Positions 1 through 10,239 of a DNA stretch of 64,000 nt are shown in pieces. The notes beneath the pieces are model-generated. The model was not told the origin of the DNA, did no database searches, and saw only the letters and a program-made list of their open reading frames with translations. How positions within the stretch are numbered: the stretch's first letter is position 1; every line of letters begins with the position of its first letter. The DNA is from Exophiala sp. HKRS030 (taxonomy: Eukaryota > Ascomycota > Eurotiomycetes > Chaetothyriales > Herpotrichiellaceae). The stretch is taken from contig JAHWDD010000001.1 in the NCBI GenBank assembly GCA_023897205.1, positions 3,968,001-4,032,000 of the forward strand, written 5' to 3'. A program made the position numbers and the translations under genes.

Positions 1-847
1 GCAGACCAAGCCACGCTGCATACATCGGCCACAACTCGGACGGATAAAGTCGCACTGTGCAATTCGTAGCTATGAGTCAGCATGGGAAAGTGAAGTCTTG
101 TGGTGAGAAGACCATACCTTGGCTTTCGCTGTTCTGCAAGACACACAGGACCTAGCAACACTCATGCTGGTACGATGATTAGAGATGTACTGGGCCTCAA
201 AGACGGAATGTCAATCTCTAATCACCAAGTCCCATCTTGAAGCCTGGCGGGTCACAGTCATCCTGAATGAACTTATACCCGGTTCGAGTAGAGGTATTTG
301 ATGTGCCATAACGCATACAACATCATTTCAGATCAGAAGTTGATGATCTTCTCCGTCAAAAGACAAGACCAGCCTTGGAAAATCCATGTCTATCCAGTCA
401 TTTCCCAGACAAAAGGTCAAAATGAATCTAGCACGCGGTTGAAACCTCGAGGAGGCGTTCAGAACTCGATTCCTCATAGCGGAGAAGAATTCTATTGGTG
501 GTGCAATAACCCATCAGGAGCTCCTGAATTTCTGAGTGGTATGAACTCGATTTGTCTCGGGAACCTAGGAGTAGACCTCGCAGCCGCTAGTATACCTGGA
601 GACTATTGTACCAATTATTCCATGATTGGTTTAACATGAATTGGTTGGGCTCTGACTTTGAGGCAAGCAGGGTTGACGGTAGGAAAGATCATGGACAGAG
701 GGTCATTTGTTGTTTCGGATGAGTGCGTTTCGTTTGCACATCAACCACCTCAGATGTCTGTAGCTCATAGAGCTATAGTTTCCAGAATGCAAAAACTATG
801 GTCCAAGAGCCCTCCTCTTGTCCTTGAACCATTTCCTTCATGGGGGC
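1..847. other. left-edge region without a recognised gene
   Basis: Only short, low-complexity open frames occur here and none resembles a known family. The region lies downstream of the truncated fumarylacetoacetase-like fragment on the minus strand, yet I could not find the missing C-terminal part of that enzyme in any frame. Confidence 0.5.
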
Positions 848-1297
848 TCACAAAACCGTGGCATCGATCCAATCCGCCTTGAAGGGAGGGTGAATTGTAA
901 CGTCGCCGACCGGGAAAACAACGGCCGCCCTGACGAGCAACTTGTCTTGTAGTGCCGAGGCGTATGGTCCGTCCTTGATCAACAAATCTTGAAGGTACCG
1001 TCTTAGTCGTGATCGAATGTCGGCGGGTAAAGCCGCAAACGAGTCGAGGTCGGATTCGTCAAAGACTTGAAGATGAGATTTTGTAGACTCTTCCAACAAA
1101 CAGAAACCGTCCCATTTCTTCAACAGACTCAAATTCAGGACGCGGTCCCCGACGACAATGGCAGGTCTGGGGTCTGGATAAGTAGGGGATGACATGATGC
1201 CGAATCTGATCACGGTTGTCGGCGTCGTCCGACAGTCCGGTGTCGACGGGGACGACGGTAACCACGTCGGTTTAGACTCTTCCTCTTGTTGTGGCAT
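848..1297 (-). pseudogene. truncated fumarylacetoacetase-like N-terminal fragment
   Basis: From the ATG at 1297 the frame encodes about 149 residues. The middle resembles the N-terminal domain of fumarylacetoacetate hydrolase: a FGI..P..RPAIVVGDRVLNLSLL-like strand, then a helical LDSFAALP stretch and VTIHPPFK, where intact enzymes continue into the G/D-Y-T-D-F catalytic core. Here the frame runs on only to WIDATVL and stops. The family is normally about 420 residues and ends tyrosine and phenylalanine catabolism by hydrolysing fumarylacetoacetate. The whole catalytic C-terminal domain is missing and no continuation is visible in the 847 bases downstream. I infer a broken gene; a long intron or an unrelated short protein are the alternatives. 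The ATG choice is by family start; an upstream ATG at 1531 would add a low-complexity leader. Confidence 0.5.
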
Positions 1298-1818
1298 TGT
1301 CAGATCGGAGAAATCGAGCCCCCCTCCCTTGTGGTGAGACCGTGTAAAGTTGTCGAGGTGCGAGTACAAGTGATGTTTTTTGGTTTGCCGCTGCTTACAG
1401 TAAAGTGTCTCCGGTCCTGGCCTGCTCGGCAAATACTTTTTGTTCTCTTGTCCCTTATTAGTCAGCGACGAAATCCCGATGGCCGATACGTGCGACGTAT
1501 ACTCCTTCCTCCGTTTAAATGAATAGGGCAACGTGATAGATGAATGAGACGGCAGCCGTCAATGGTTGGATCCCGAAAGATACAAAATGACCCGGTTGTA
1601 CATCCTAGGATTTCCAAGGTATACTCGGAACTCGAGTCGTGTCGAGTACTGTACGAATGTGGACACGCAACGGCTTTCATTCTTTTGTGGCTATATGTGT
1701 GGACTTTTACATGCGTATTTTGAACGAGGCAAACCCAGCCCAATTCTTGATCGTCTCTGCATGAGCTTGCACATCTCCCAGAGGTCACCATGAGCATGTA
1801 CCTTTGTACCCAGGTCCA
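1298..1818. other. intergenic, nothing recognised
   Basis: This lies between the start of the fumarylacetoacetase-like fragment and the 3' end of the GST-like gene; both are on the minus strand. Open frames are short and overlap each other on both strands without family resemblance. Confidence 0.5.
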
Positions 1819-2607
1819 TCACTCGTCCAATTCAGGGTAATGTCGATAGATACCCATGCTGTACTTTTGTCTCCGGTCACTTTCGAGATAGGCCTTGACC
1901 TTGTCGAGACCCTTGACGCGGTCGTACAGGGCAAACACTTTTTCGTACTCGCCTCCCTCCTTCATCTTCGCGACGCACTTGGGGAAGGCGTACGAGACGC
2001 CGTCGACGGTCTGGAAGAGCACCAGGTCCGCGTAGGTCAGTTTGTCCCCGTAGAGGTAATCCCCGCCCCCGCTGGCGGGGCTCGAGAGGACACGGTCGAA
2101 GTACTCGAAGAACTTGGGCAGGCGGACCTCCCGGTAGTCCTTGGCCTTGCGGAGCGCCTCGTCCTTTTGGTCCTCGTAGTACAGGCTGGAGGCGATGGGG
2201 TGGTGGACGTCGTGGGCCTCGTTGGACAGGCCGTCCAGGGCGGTCAAGGTCAGGGAGTTGACGTGGTAGTACCCGTTGACGTCGTCCTCGGGGGACGGGG
2301 CCAGACCGAGCCGACCACCCAGATACAACAGGATGTTGGGCGTCTGGGAGATTTTGACGTCTCCGTGTTCCAGGACCGGAGGGGCGAACAGGGGAGGGTT
2401 GTGAGGGTCTCCCCGGTTCTTCTTGTCGATCCTGGTCAAGAGAGCTTGGATGCCTTCGTCGGTCTGGTTGGTCACGTCGACGTAGGGGGTTCCCGTGGCC
2501 TCGAACGCGAGACGGACGTGTTCGCCGCGGCCGGGCATGCCGGGCCAGTAGATCAGACGGTAGGGGGACTCGGTCATCTTTTGACGCTTGCTGGCGCGGG
2601 TCGACAT
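1819..2607 (-). CDS. glutathione S-transferase-like protein
   Basis: A 262-residue single-exon protein. The start is the ATG at 2607 (MSTRASKRQK), preceded by a good GCCGCC context; an in-frame upstream extension looks like 5' leader. After about 12 basic residues comes a thioredoxin-like GST N-domain with the YWPGMPGRGEHVRLAFEATG stretch, typical of GSH-binding sigma/mu/pi-type enzymes, followed by an ISQTPNILLYLGGRLGL segment equal to the usual SxxI.RYLA helix. An all-helical C-domain includes GDKLTYADLVLFQTVDG, the N-capping region with the conserved aspartate. It ends in GIYRHYPELD. The expected role is cytosolic glutathione conjugation or peroxide reduction; the substrate is unknown. The gene is GC-rich, which also opens a long antisense frame that I regard as a shadow. 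Confidence 0.8.
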   Translation of the reverse strand: MSTRASKRQKMTESPYRLIYWPGMPGRGEHVRLAFEATGTPYVDVTNQTDEGIQALLTRIDKKNRGDPHNPPLFAPPVLEHGDVKISQTPNILLYLGGRLGLAPSPEDDVNGYYHVNSLTLTALDGLSNEAHDVHHPIASSLYYEDQKDEALRKAKDYREVRLPKFFEYFDRVLSSPASGGGDYLYGDKLTYADLVLFQTVDGVSYAFPKCVAKMKEGGEYEKVFALYDRVKGLDKVKAYLESDRRQKYSMGIYRHYPELDE

Positions 2608-3781
2608 GGCGGCGGTGGCAGTCGCAAGGTGAAGGTGAAGGCGAAGGACTCGACGGTTAGTGGTGGTGGGGAGGACTCGGATGTGGTTCGGGTAAGATCC
2701 GACGAGTGGTGTGAGGTTGGAAAAGTGGTGGAGGTCAATGGCAGAGGAAGAGTTGGCGTAGAGTGTTGTTCTTCTCGCTGTAACAAAAAGGAGAGAATGT
2801 CTCATTGAACAACTAGAGAAATAAGAGGAAAGAGGAGAAGTGGTTTAAAGCATCCGATGGACAAAGTGACTTGGATCAAGGTACCTGGTTCAACGTCATT
2901 TATATGTACTTCGAGGTACGTGGAATGGAGTATTATGGGAGGACCACGTAAACATGAAGTGGGGGGTGGGAAAATCGGAGTTGGAAGAATATCCTTCCGG
3001 AATCTGTGAGCATGTACGAAAACGAGAGGAAAAGCAGGGAAAAGCCGATTCGGAGTCTTTGTGGTTCCGAATGAAACAATTCCTGGGGGGGGGGGGGGGC
3101 TTATGTAATTATCCCCCCGGGTACGCGCAGGACCAGAAGATACGAGTAGGTGTCGACTGTGGGTGGGATGCGGGATGCCCACAAACTATCCCTCCCTTAT
3201 CATAGGTACGGAGTAGATATCTGGTATACAAGGGATATCAGAGGAAACCCTGTAAGAACCTCAGATACTCTCCCCATCCAACTAAGCCAGTCGTCGGTCT
3301 TTGTACTCGAAGGAATGACCAAGTAGCTAGATGTATATTATTCCTTGCCCGAAGAACATCTGCCGAGCCAGTCTTTGTGATAGACGACTTGTCACCGACA
3401 TCTGCAAACGTGTATTATCTAAGCTGCGTCATTGATCTCATCTATTTTCCATGGTACTTTGTACTACGAAATAATGAACTACCTACCTGAGGTCTAGGAA
3501 GGTGAGATTTATTGGACCAAGGTACCTCTATTTTGTACGTGATTGAACATCACCAATCCACGTTTAGGCGCGACACCACCACACGACAAAAACAGCCGGG
3601 CATCAGCCGAATTGAGCCAGAAATCTCACACACTTATTAGGCACACGACACGAGTCCGTACGTACATACATACAACCCACGAGACGAAACCCACCTGTAC
3701 CACCATCCTTTTGTCGCCATTGATTTTTCGAACGATACATTCCCTGAATGTTGTGACAATCCCGGATATTATAATCCAACA
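2608..3781. other. divergent intergenic region with poly-G tract
   Basis: This 1.17-kb spacer separates the GST-like gene (minus) from the lyase gene (plus), so it should hold both promoters. It contains a run of 15 G at 3085-3099, one copy of the dispersed GTACGGAGTA motif at 3206-3215 and several GGTACC-type palindromes. No coding family is recognised. Confidence 0.5.
3085..3099 (+). repeat. G15 homopolymer
   Basis: Fifteen consecutive G residues lie in the GST/lyase spacer. Such a tract can form G-quadruplex-like structure and is a likely site of length variation or assembly error. Confidence 0.9.
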
Positions 3782-5188
3782 ATGACTTCGGTACAAGATT
3801 CCCTCATCTTTGGCAACATCCTCTCGACCCGGGAATCCGCCGCCGTCTGGTCCGACAAGACGCGCACGCAATGTTACCTCGCCTTCGAGGGGGCCCTGGC
3901 CAAGGCCCAGGCGCGCCTGGGCATCATCCCGCAGAGGGCCGCCGACGAGATCATCAAGTTCTGCCTCGACATCAGGAACGTCGACTTTGACGAACTCCGG
4001 GCCCAGACCGAACTCATCGGGTACCCGGTGCTCGGCGTGGTCAAGCAGCTCGTCGCGCACGTCAACGCCGTCGAGCCGGGCCTGGGCGAGTGGGCGCACT
4101 GGGGGGCGACGACCCAGGACGTCACCGACACCGCGACGGTGATCCAGCTGTGGGACACCATGTCCCTGTTCGAGAAGGCCCTCGACCGCATCGTCTCGTC
4201 TCTCCGCGCCCTCGCCGACCGGCACAGGGCCACGCCCATGGCGGCGCGGTCGAACCTGCAGCAGGCGGTCCCCATGTCGTTCGGGTTCAAGCTGGCCCGC
4301 CTGTTGGCCACCTTCCTCCGGCACCGGGAGAGGCTCAAGGACGTCGAGGCCCGGCTGACCGTCCTCGAGTTCTCGGGCGCGGCGGGCACCCTGGCCACGC
4401 TCCCGCCCACCCCCGGCCACCCCCACCTCGGCCTGGAGTGCCAGCGCGAACTGGCGCGGGACCTCAACCTGAAGGTGCCCGAGATCGCGTGGCACACGGA
4501 GCGCGACCGGATCGCCGAGTTCGGCTCGCTGTGCGCCATGCTCTCGTCGACCTGCGCCAAGTTCGCGCTGGACGTGAAACTGCTGGCGCAGACCGAGGTG
4601 GCCGAGGTCTCCGAGCCGTACGTGCCTCACCGCGGGTCGAGCAGCACCATGCCCCAGAAACGCAACCCGATCTCCTGCGCCTACATCACCGCCATGTCGG
4701 CCACGGCCCGGCAGCTCGCCACCTCCCTGTTCGAGGCCATGGTCGAGGACCACGAACGCAGCACCGGACCCTGGGAGGTGGAGTGGATCGTGTTGCCCCA
4801 GATCTCGACCCTGACCCACGCCACGCTGAAACAGACCGCCGACCTCGTCGAGGGGCTCGAGGTTCACGAGGACGCCATGATGGCCAACCTCGGCGTGTCC
4901 AACGGGGCCATCGTCTCCGAGGCGGTCATGATGGGTTTGGGCGCCGAGTTGGGAAGGCAGCACGCCCACGACCTCGTCTACGACCTCTGTCGGCGGTCGC
5001 AGATCGAAAAGAGGCCGTTGTTGGATCTGTTGTGCGAGAATGAAGAAGTCGCAAACAAAATGACCAGGGAACAATTGGCCAGGCTGTGTGACCCGGCCAA
5101 TTATCTAGGTTACAGCGAGGAAATGGTCGAGAGGGTTCTGAAGATGGCCGATGAGCCTAGACCTGAGAGGAAAGCGAGTCTCGTATGA
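3782..5188 (+). CDS. fumarase/aspartase-superfamily lyase, PcaB or adenylosuccinate lyase type
   Basis: A 468-residue intronless protein. The superfamily signature lies at residues 285-296 (GSSSTMPQKRNP), with the flexible-loop serine expected to act as catalytic base. An upstream HWGATTQDVTDTA block matches the second conserved region, and a C-terminal domain ends in a DPANYLGYSEEMVERVL segment. This resembles 3-carboxy-cis,cis-muconate cycloisomerase (protocatechuate branch of the beta-ketoadipate pathway) and the wider adenylosuccinate lyase group. The sequence does not decide between cycloisomerase and lyase. No other beta-ketoadipate gene is nearby. Base composition is unusually GC-rich up to about 5000, and this opens a 482-residue antisense shadow frame. 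An intronless, GC-rich gene of a mostly bacterial enzyme type suggests horizontal transfer, but this is inference only. Confidence 0.8.
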   Translation: MTSVQDSLIFGNILSTRESAAVWSDKTRTQCYLAFEGALAKAQARLGIIPQRAADEIIKFCLDIRNVDFDELRAQTELIGYPVLGVVKQLVAHVNAVEPGLGEWAHWGATTQDVTDTATVIQLWDTMSLFEKALDRIVSSLRALADRHRATPMAARSNLQQAVPMSFGFKLARLLATFLRHRERLKDVEARLTVLEFSGAAGTLATLPPTPGHPHLGLECQRELARDLNLKVPEIAWHTERDRIAEFGSLCAMLSSTCAKFALDVKLLAQTEVAEVSEPYVPHRGSSSTMPQKRNPISCAYITAMSATARQLATSLFEAMVEDHERSTGPWEVEWIVLPQISTLTHATLKQTADLVEGLEVHEDAMMANLGVSNGAIVSEAVMMGLGAELGRQHAHDLVYDLCRRSQIEKRPLLDLLCENEEVANKMTREQLARLCDPANYLGYSEEMVERVLKMADEPRPERKASLV

Positions 5189-5638
5189 AATGATACCCAC
5201 CAAAAAGAAGTCAATTTTTCTTCATCTCATCACTCGAGACCTATTATTATATCGTAATGACGGCGTACTGTTTAATAGGTTCGCCCACTGAGCATTGTGC
5301 TAAGTCCAAGGAAGAATAAGAATACTGGTTTTGCAACAAGTTTATCTCAACATTGTCATCATGAAAATTTCGTCATCAACGTCAAACGTAAAAATACTTA
5401 TATGTACAAGTGAAAAGAAAAAAATAGACCAACAGGGAACAACAAAAAATGAGAACAAATGCTCAACTGCTCAGACGAGACTGAAATCACATATCCAAGG
5501 TGTGAGACGAATCGAGGATATCCAGTTACCTCTGCACAGGAATTCGGAAACCAATCCCAGAGATTCACCGAGTACAATCCTGTTCTTGTCCCTCCCCGTC
5601 GATAATAGTCTGTCCGTCCATGATCAACCATGAGGCTG
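5189..5638. other. convergent 3' intergenic spacer
   Basis: This is an AT-rich stretch between the 3' ends of the lyase gene (plus) and the His-rich secreted protein gene (minus). It probably holds both polyadenylation regions; no other element is seen. Confidence 0.5.
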
Positions 5639-6091
5639 TTATGACCGGTCGAAAATATGAGACACACTAGTCACTATCCCATCCGGTCCACCCAATGACC
5701 AAAAATGGCCAATAATGGAAGAAAACGTGCCATGAGATGATGATGGTGGTGGTGGTGATGGTGGCAATCGATCTCGGTCGTTTGACGTCTCATAAACATC
5801 GTGTCCTTGAATTTCTTCCCGAATGTTGATCGACTCATAATCGGTCAAATCACGTCCGTGGTTCTGATTGTCATGATAAGTTGAGATTGTTGTTTCTGTG
5901 GTTGCATGTCGTCGACCGTGGTCTTGGTTCAATTGGTACGGTGCTACTACTACCACCGCCGCCGCCTCGTGCCCCCGACCGTGGGTTTGGGCATAGTGAC
6001 GTTGAAGATGATGATCATGCAAAGGTCTGGCGGTGACAGTCATGTCGAGACCAGCGGCAAGAAAGAGAGACACGTATATTGTTGGTTTCAT
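5639..6091 (-). CDS. small His-rich predicted secreted protein
   Basis: From the ATG at 6091 the frame encodes 150 residues beginning MKPTIYVSLFLAAGLDMTVTA, a short hydrophobic segment compatible with a signal peptide and cleavage after TARP or TVTA. The mature part is low-complexity and rich in His, Asp and Arg, with repeated HGR motifs (THGRGHE, DHGRRH, NHGRD), a proline/serine run (PPSPPPPSSS) and no cysteines. I do not recognise a family. The histidine clusters could bind metal, but nothing shows that. The same frame stays open far upstream (to 6628), without convincing coding character, so the start is chosen for the signal peptide. Whether it is truly a gene needs transcript support. 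Confidence 0.45.
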   Translation of the reverse strand: MKPTIYVSLFLAAGLDMTVTARPLHDHHLQRHYAQTHGRGHEAAAVVVVAPYQLNQDHGRRHATTETTISTYHDNQNHGRDLTDYESINIREEIQGHDVYETSNDRDRLPPSPPPPSSSHGTFSSIIGHFWSLGGPDGIVTSVSHIFDRS

Positions 6092-7872
6092 TTTGGTTGG
6101 CTTGGACCGAAAGGAGAGGAAGGAAGAGTTTGTCAGTTTGATCTCGTACTCCTTGAACAGATTCGTTGAATTCCGAATGACACTCTTTGGTGAAAATCTT
6201 TTGCTGTCGAAGAGATCTCTGAATATATCATTTGACGGTGACGAGTGTGATGAGATATGGGTAAATAGCAGTGACAACGATGGTGGTGGTTGTCTCAAGA
6301 ATAAAAATCCGTTCACCACGACCAAGGTAGGTATGAAACCACAAATATATCGGGAATGGTTAAAAGAGTGACGAAGGCAACAGTAGAACAAGATTAATGA
6401 ACCTGTGTGCTTGTACCTAGGCAAGGGGCCAAACAACAACCACAAATGGACATAGACCACGAGGGAGAGGTAAGGGAGAGGGAGATGGGTAGAGAGGAAG
6501 AGAGAGGGATGAGACAATTTTGTATCCCCAGTCTGACCAGAATACCTGAGGTGTATACCTATTCTTGGACTTCCGTACAAACAAAACCATTTACAGTACC
6601 TGCCAGTCAGCTGAAGCCTACCGTTCAACTCTTAGTCCAGACACGCAAAAAAGATACCTAGGTAGTTTCGATTATTTGGGAGGAGGACGCCGCTCGGTCT
6701 CGTGTTGTGGCTCTCTAGAAAATTCACGCAAAAACAAAAGAGAGCCCCCCCCCTAAAATGTGTCGTGAAAGGAATCCGTCCCGGAGTAACTTTGTATAGC
6801 TTGTCTCATCATCGTCGAACCTTGGACAAACTCCAGAATTGACGGTTGAGTTTTGATCGAAGAAGGGGGGAATGGGGGCCGACAAGTCAGGTGCTGTCTT
6901 GTGTGTATATCTAGTTTTGTCTCATGTACGGAGTAAACATACCTACAGTACCTACAGTAGGTAATGTAAGGTAGCGTCTAATTCATTAGACTCCGTAAGC
7001 AGAGAAGGATACGGAGTACCTGGGTCAAAATTGAACGGACGGATGAGGATTGAATGAAGATGAATCAAAAACCAGGAGGTGAATTGTTTTGGCGTGCCTT
7101 GTCGTCTGTCGCAGCCGTTGTCGCCTACAATACGATGACCCCTCCAGGCCCCCGGGGAAGATCGAGTATTAGAGGATATACAAAGCCCACAACCGTGGAC
7201 AAACACAGACCAGACTCCGGTTAGAATTGAAGTTGTACGAGTACACTCGTTAAAATCTTTCAAGGGGGAAATCCAATCCCATGAAGGCTACTCTGCTGCA
7301 AGGGGTTCAAGAGAAGCCCTCATTAAACCCTTCTTAACACATAAAACCCTCTCGAGGTAACTTTCATCGTGCTGCAAAGTCGCCTTCAGATTATCATCAA
7401 TCTGAAACAATGGCGGCCCCGATGCCCAAGGGCGAAAACAACAGACCCAAGTGGCTTGATGCGAGGTACCGAGTATTAATTTACAAACTCTCTGTACGGT
7501 CACTCTGTACGGATATGCATTAGATGATTTGATCCTGTGTAGGTGTTTGTCGTTGACCTCGTCCGAGTACAACTCAATCTGTCCTACTCAATTGGCAAGA
7601 CAGACACACTCGAAGATCAATCTCTTACTCCATCCACTGACTATTCCTCAACACTCCATACCACTCAGAATAGTATCCCCGGATTCCAAGCAGACACGCA
7701 CACAAGTACTCCGTACTTGACACTGATCAATCAAGCCCTTCTCTCCCCCTTGCTTCATAAAAGTCGTATAACACACAAAAGCAACCAAGTCGTGGGAATC
7801 ATATCCAATGTTTGCATCTCACCAGCCTCTCCTTGCAGCTTGAAATGCGAGACAATTAATAGGTCAACACAA
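6092..7872. other. 1.8-kb intergenic region with dispersed short motifs
   Basis: No gene is recognised. Copies of the GTACGGAGTA motif occur at 6926-6935 and 7010-7019, and its reverse complement GTACTCCGTAC at 7706-7716. A CAGTACCTACAGTAGG stretch lies near 6946-6961. Open frames on both strands are short and lack family features. Confidence 0.5.
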
Positions 7873-10239
7873 TCATCTACCGCCGGCGCCCATGCGTGCA
7901 ATGCCTTCCATGATGCCACCACTTCGACCGCCGCCATACCCTCCTCCAATCTTAGACGAAGGTGCCTTCAATCCCGTACTTCCCGGAGCTGGAATACCAG
8001 AGAATTTACCCGCCGTCGGCTTCTGAAGCATGCTCATCGGTCGTGGCCGACTGGGTAACCCTGTCGCTCCACCATTCATGCTATTCCTGAATTTGTTCGG
8101 ACTGGCAACTGCTGCCGCAGAATTTGGTCGACCATTTCCATCCTCACTCCTCGGAGGACTAACAGGATGGCGCTGTGCATCAATGTTGCGTTGTTCGTCC
8201 TGCTGTGCACTCATGCTCAAGAACAAATCCACTTGAGCCACCAGGTCTCCCTTTTCGATTCTTTCTTGTTCGACATCCTTCCGCAGCGAGTCGGTCTCTG
8301 CAGTAAGGGAATCCACTTGGCTACGAAGGCCTGCAGTTTCTGCCTCGAGGAGTTTCTTCTCGGCCATGGTCTCTTCGTTCCATCGGCGCAACTCCTCAAT
8401 TTGCCCTTCCATCTTCGACATGGCCTCACTTTGGCCGGGGATGACGCCACTCATGGTAGCCTCTTTCTCCGTCTGTAGCTTGAGAACTTCGTCCTGTGTT
8501 GCTTTGAGGTCGGCTCGCAACTGTTCCACTTGCTTGATCCAACGCTTTTCGTAACTGACCTTGAGGTCCGACACTTTTCGTTCATGTTTGCTCTTGTAAA
8601 GAGCGTGCAGCTCCCGAGCAACCTTTTCAGTGGCATCTTTGACGGCAAAATCAATGTCTGCAGATACACCTGGCGTGGCCGGGGTGTTGTTTTTGTCCGG
8701 GCTAGGGGTAGCTCGTATTCGGTCGGACCGGAGGGTGTCGAGTGACGCCTGTAGTTCAAGTATACGCACTTCGAGCTCTTCTGTTCTTCGATCTGCCTCT
8801 TCGTTTTGGCGTCGGAGTTTCTCTTTCTCTCGTTCCTCAAGAAAGATGTTTTGCTTAATCTCCCGAAGTACCTCCTCCATTTCACGCGATCGCCGTGCAA
8901 GGTCTTCCTTCTCGTGCTCCATCTCTTCCCTCTGGGCACGTTCATTCCGAAGCTCTTCACTAGTTTTGCCCACTCTAACTTCCGCATCCGTCACAGCGCG
9001 CTTGAGAGCCATCACCTCGGCTTCCTTACCGGACAAAGTAGCTTCGAGCCCTGAAATGCGAGACTGTAATTCCGAGCGCAAAGTTTCCAACTCTCTCGGA
9101 GTGATTGTTGGTATTGAGCGAGGGGTGGCCATAGGTTCGAGATCGATATCCAGTAAATCCATGCCCAAACCAGTAGCAGAAAACATACTGTGCCGTTGAC
9201 CTGCAGGAGTGGCAGGCACAGTTCTGTCACCAGACGGAGCTTGATGCTGCTTTTGTGGTGATCTCCCCCCCGCTCTCTCACGATCCACAGAAGCCTGTGA
9301 CCGGTGCATCGGACTAGGGTTAATCTTGATTGGGAAGCCTCCCCTTCCTGAGGGACTTCGTCGCACACTACGCGGCGCCGAGGAAGGTGGAGGAATCACA
9401 ATATTGGTCTGCCCCGTAAAATTCAAAAGATCAGTTGTGGCGTCACCAGAAGCCGATGGTTTTCGAGGAGTAGGGTCGTCATCTTCATTTGACGAGGTAC
9501 TTCGACGGGACGTAGACAACAACCGCAGTGGTCGCTGAGCTGTCCCAGGTGTACTAGTAATGACGGAGGTGCGTCGTTGTTGTTTACTGGGTGACCAGGG
9601 TTCGCAGGGAGGTTTGGAAGGAGAGTTGCGTAGATTAGAGAAGCGAGTCATGTCTGTAGGGATGGCCGAGATGGTGCTAAGATCGCCGACGGTTTCATCA
9701 TTGATAGTTTTGTCGTCGAGGGTCAGCGTCAAGGTCAAATCATCCAGTTCATCTCTGGGAACGTCTTCTGTTCGTTGCTGCTCTTGCTCTGGCGACGCAA
9801 CGGCAGCAGTGTCATGTGTTGAGTGTGTGAATGACTCGTGGACATTGTTATTTTGTACCTCCTGTAAGGAGTCAATCGCCCTTGTCAGCCCTTCGTTGAA
9901 CCGAACCGTAGGTTCAGCAGGAGAGCCGGGAGGGGAGTCGTCCCTTGAATCATCTTGCAAGCGGTATTTTATCGGCGAGAACGCTTTTCGAGGGCTCGTC
10001 TGTGGACTGGGGAGGTCGCGAGGAGAGTGAGGACTTTCCATGGTCGATAACTGTAGATTCAAGGTATCAGTGGTAGAAGATCGCGCGACAGCCACTGTGG
10101 ACATGGTAGCAGGGGAACGTGGAGGTGTTGGTGTTGTTGTTGACGGAGTGGGATCGAGTTTCTGGGAAAGGTCGAGCTTGATAGGAGACGATCTGGAGTT
10201 CTGCTTGGCAGGCGACAGGGTAGACAAAGGCTCAGGCAT
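7873..10239 (-). CDS. fungal TACC-like coiled-coil protein
   Basis: A 788-residue single-exon protein starting at the ATG at 10239. The N-terminal half is disordered and rich in Ser, Pro and Thr with many SP/TP sites (SPIKYRL, TPRKPSA), as expected for a CDK-regulated protein. From about residue 375 a long coiled coil begins (LETLRSELQSRISGLEATLS onward), and around residue 540-610 comes a KVARELHALYKSKHERKV...YEKRW block that resembles the fungal TACC domain, formerly annotated as a Slk19-type kinetochore domain. A second coiled coil follows, then a Gly/Arg-rich tail (GGGYGGGRSGG). TACC proteins (Alp7 in fission yeast) bind the XMAP215 homologue and act at spindle poles and microtubules. The assignment rests on remembered domain pattern, so it is moderate. 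Confidence 0.6.
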   Translation of the reverse strand: MPEPLSTLSPAKQNSRSSPIKLDLSQKLDPTPSTTTPTPPRSPATMSTVAVARSSTTDTLNLQLSTMESPHSPRDLPSPQTSPRKAFSPIKYRLQDDSRDDSPPGSPAEPTVRFNEGLTRAIDSLQEVQNNNVHESFTHSTHDTAAVASPEQEQQRTEDVPRDELDDLTLTLTLDDKTINDETVGDLSTISAIPTDMTRFSNLRNSPSKPPCEPWSPSKQQRRTSVITSTPGTAQRPLRLLSTSRRSTSSNEDDDPTPRKPSASGDATTDLLNFTGQTNIVIPPPSSAPRSVRRSPSGRGGFPIKINPSPMHRSQASVDRERAGGRSPQKQHQAPSGDRTVPATPAGQRHSMFSATGLGMDLLDIDLEPMATPRSIPTITPRELETLRSELQSRISGLEATLSGKEAEVMALKRAVTDAEVRVGKTSEELRNERAQREEMEHEKEDLARRSREMEEVLREIKQNIFLEEREKEKLRRQNEEADRRTEELEVRILELQASLDTLRSDRIRATPSPDKNNTPATPGVSADIDFAVKDATEKVARELHALYKSKHERKVSDLKVSYEKRWIKQVEQLRADLKATQDEVLKLQTEKEATMSGVIPGQSEAMSKMEGQIEELRRWNEETMAEKKLLEAETAGLRSQVDSLTAETDSLRKDVEQERIEKGDLVAQVDLFLSMSAQQDEQRNIDAQRHPVSPPRSEDGNGRPNSAAAVASPNKFRNSMNGGATGLPSRPRPMSMLQKPTAGKFSGIPAPGSTGLKAPSSKIGGGYGGGRSGGIMEGIARMGAGGR

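Noticed and set aside
1804..2808. 334-codon plus-strand frame opposite the GST-like gene
   Set aside because: Antisense shadow, Val/Gly-rich, without motifs; the minus-strand GST is clear.
3626..5074. 482-codon minus-strand frame opposite the lyase gene
   Set aside because: It is antisense to a well-supported enzyme and arises from strong third-position GC. Its translation is low-complexity with no family motif.
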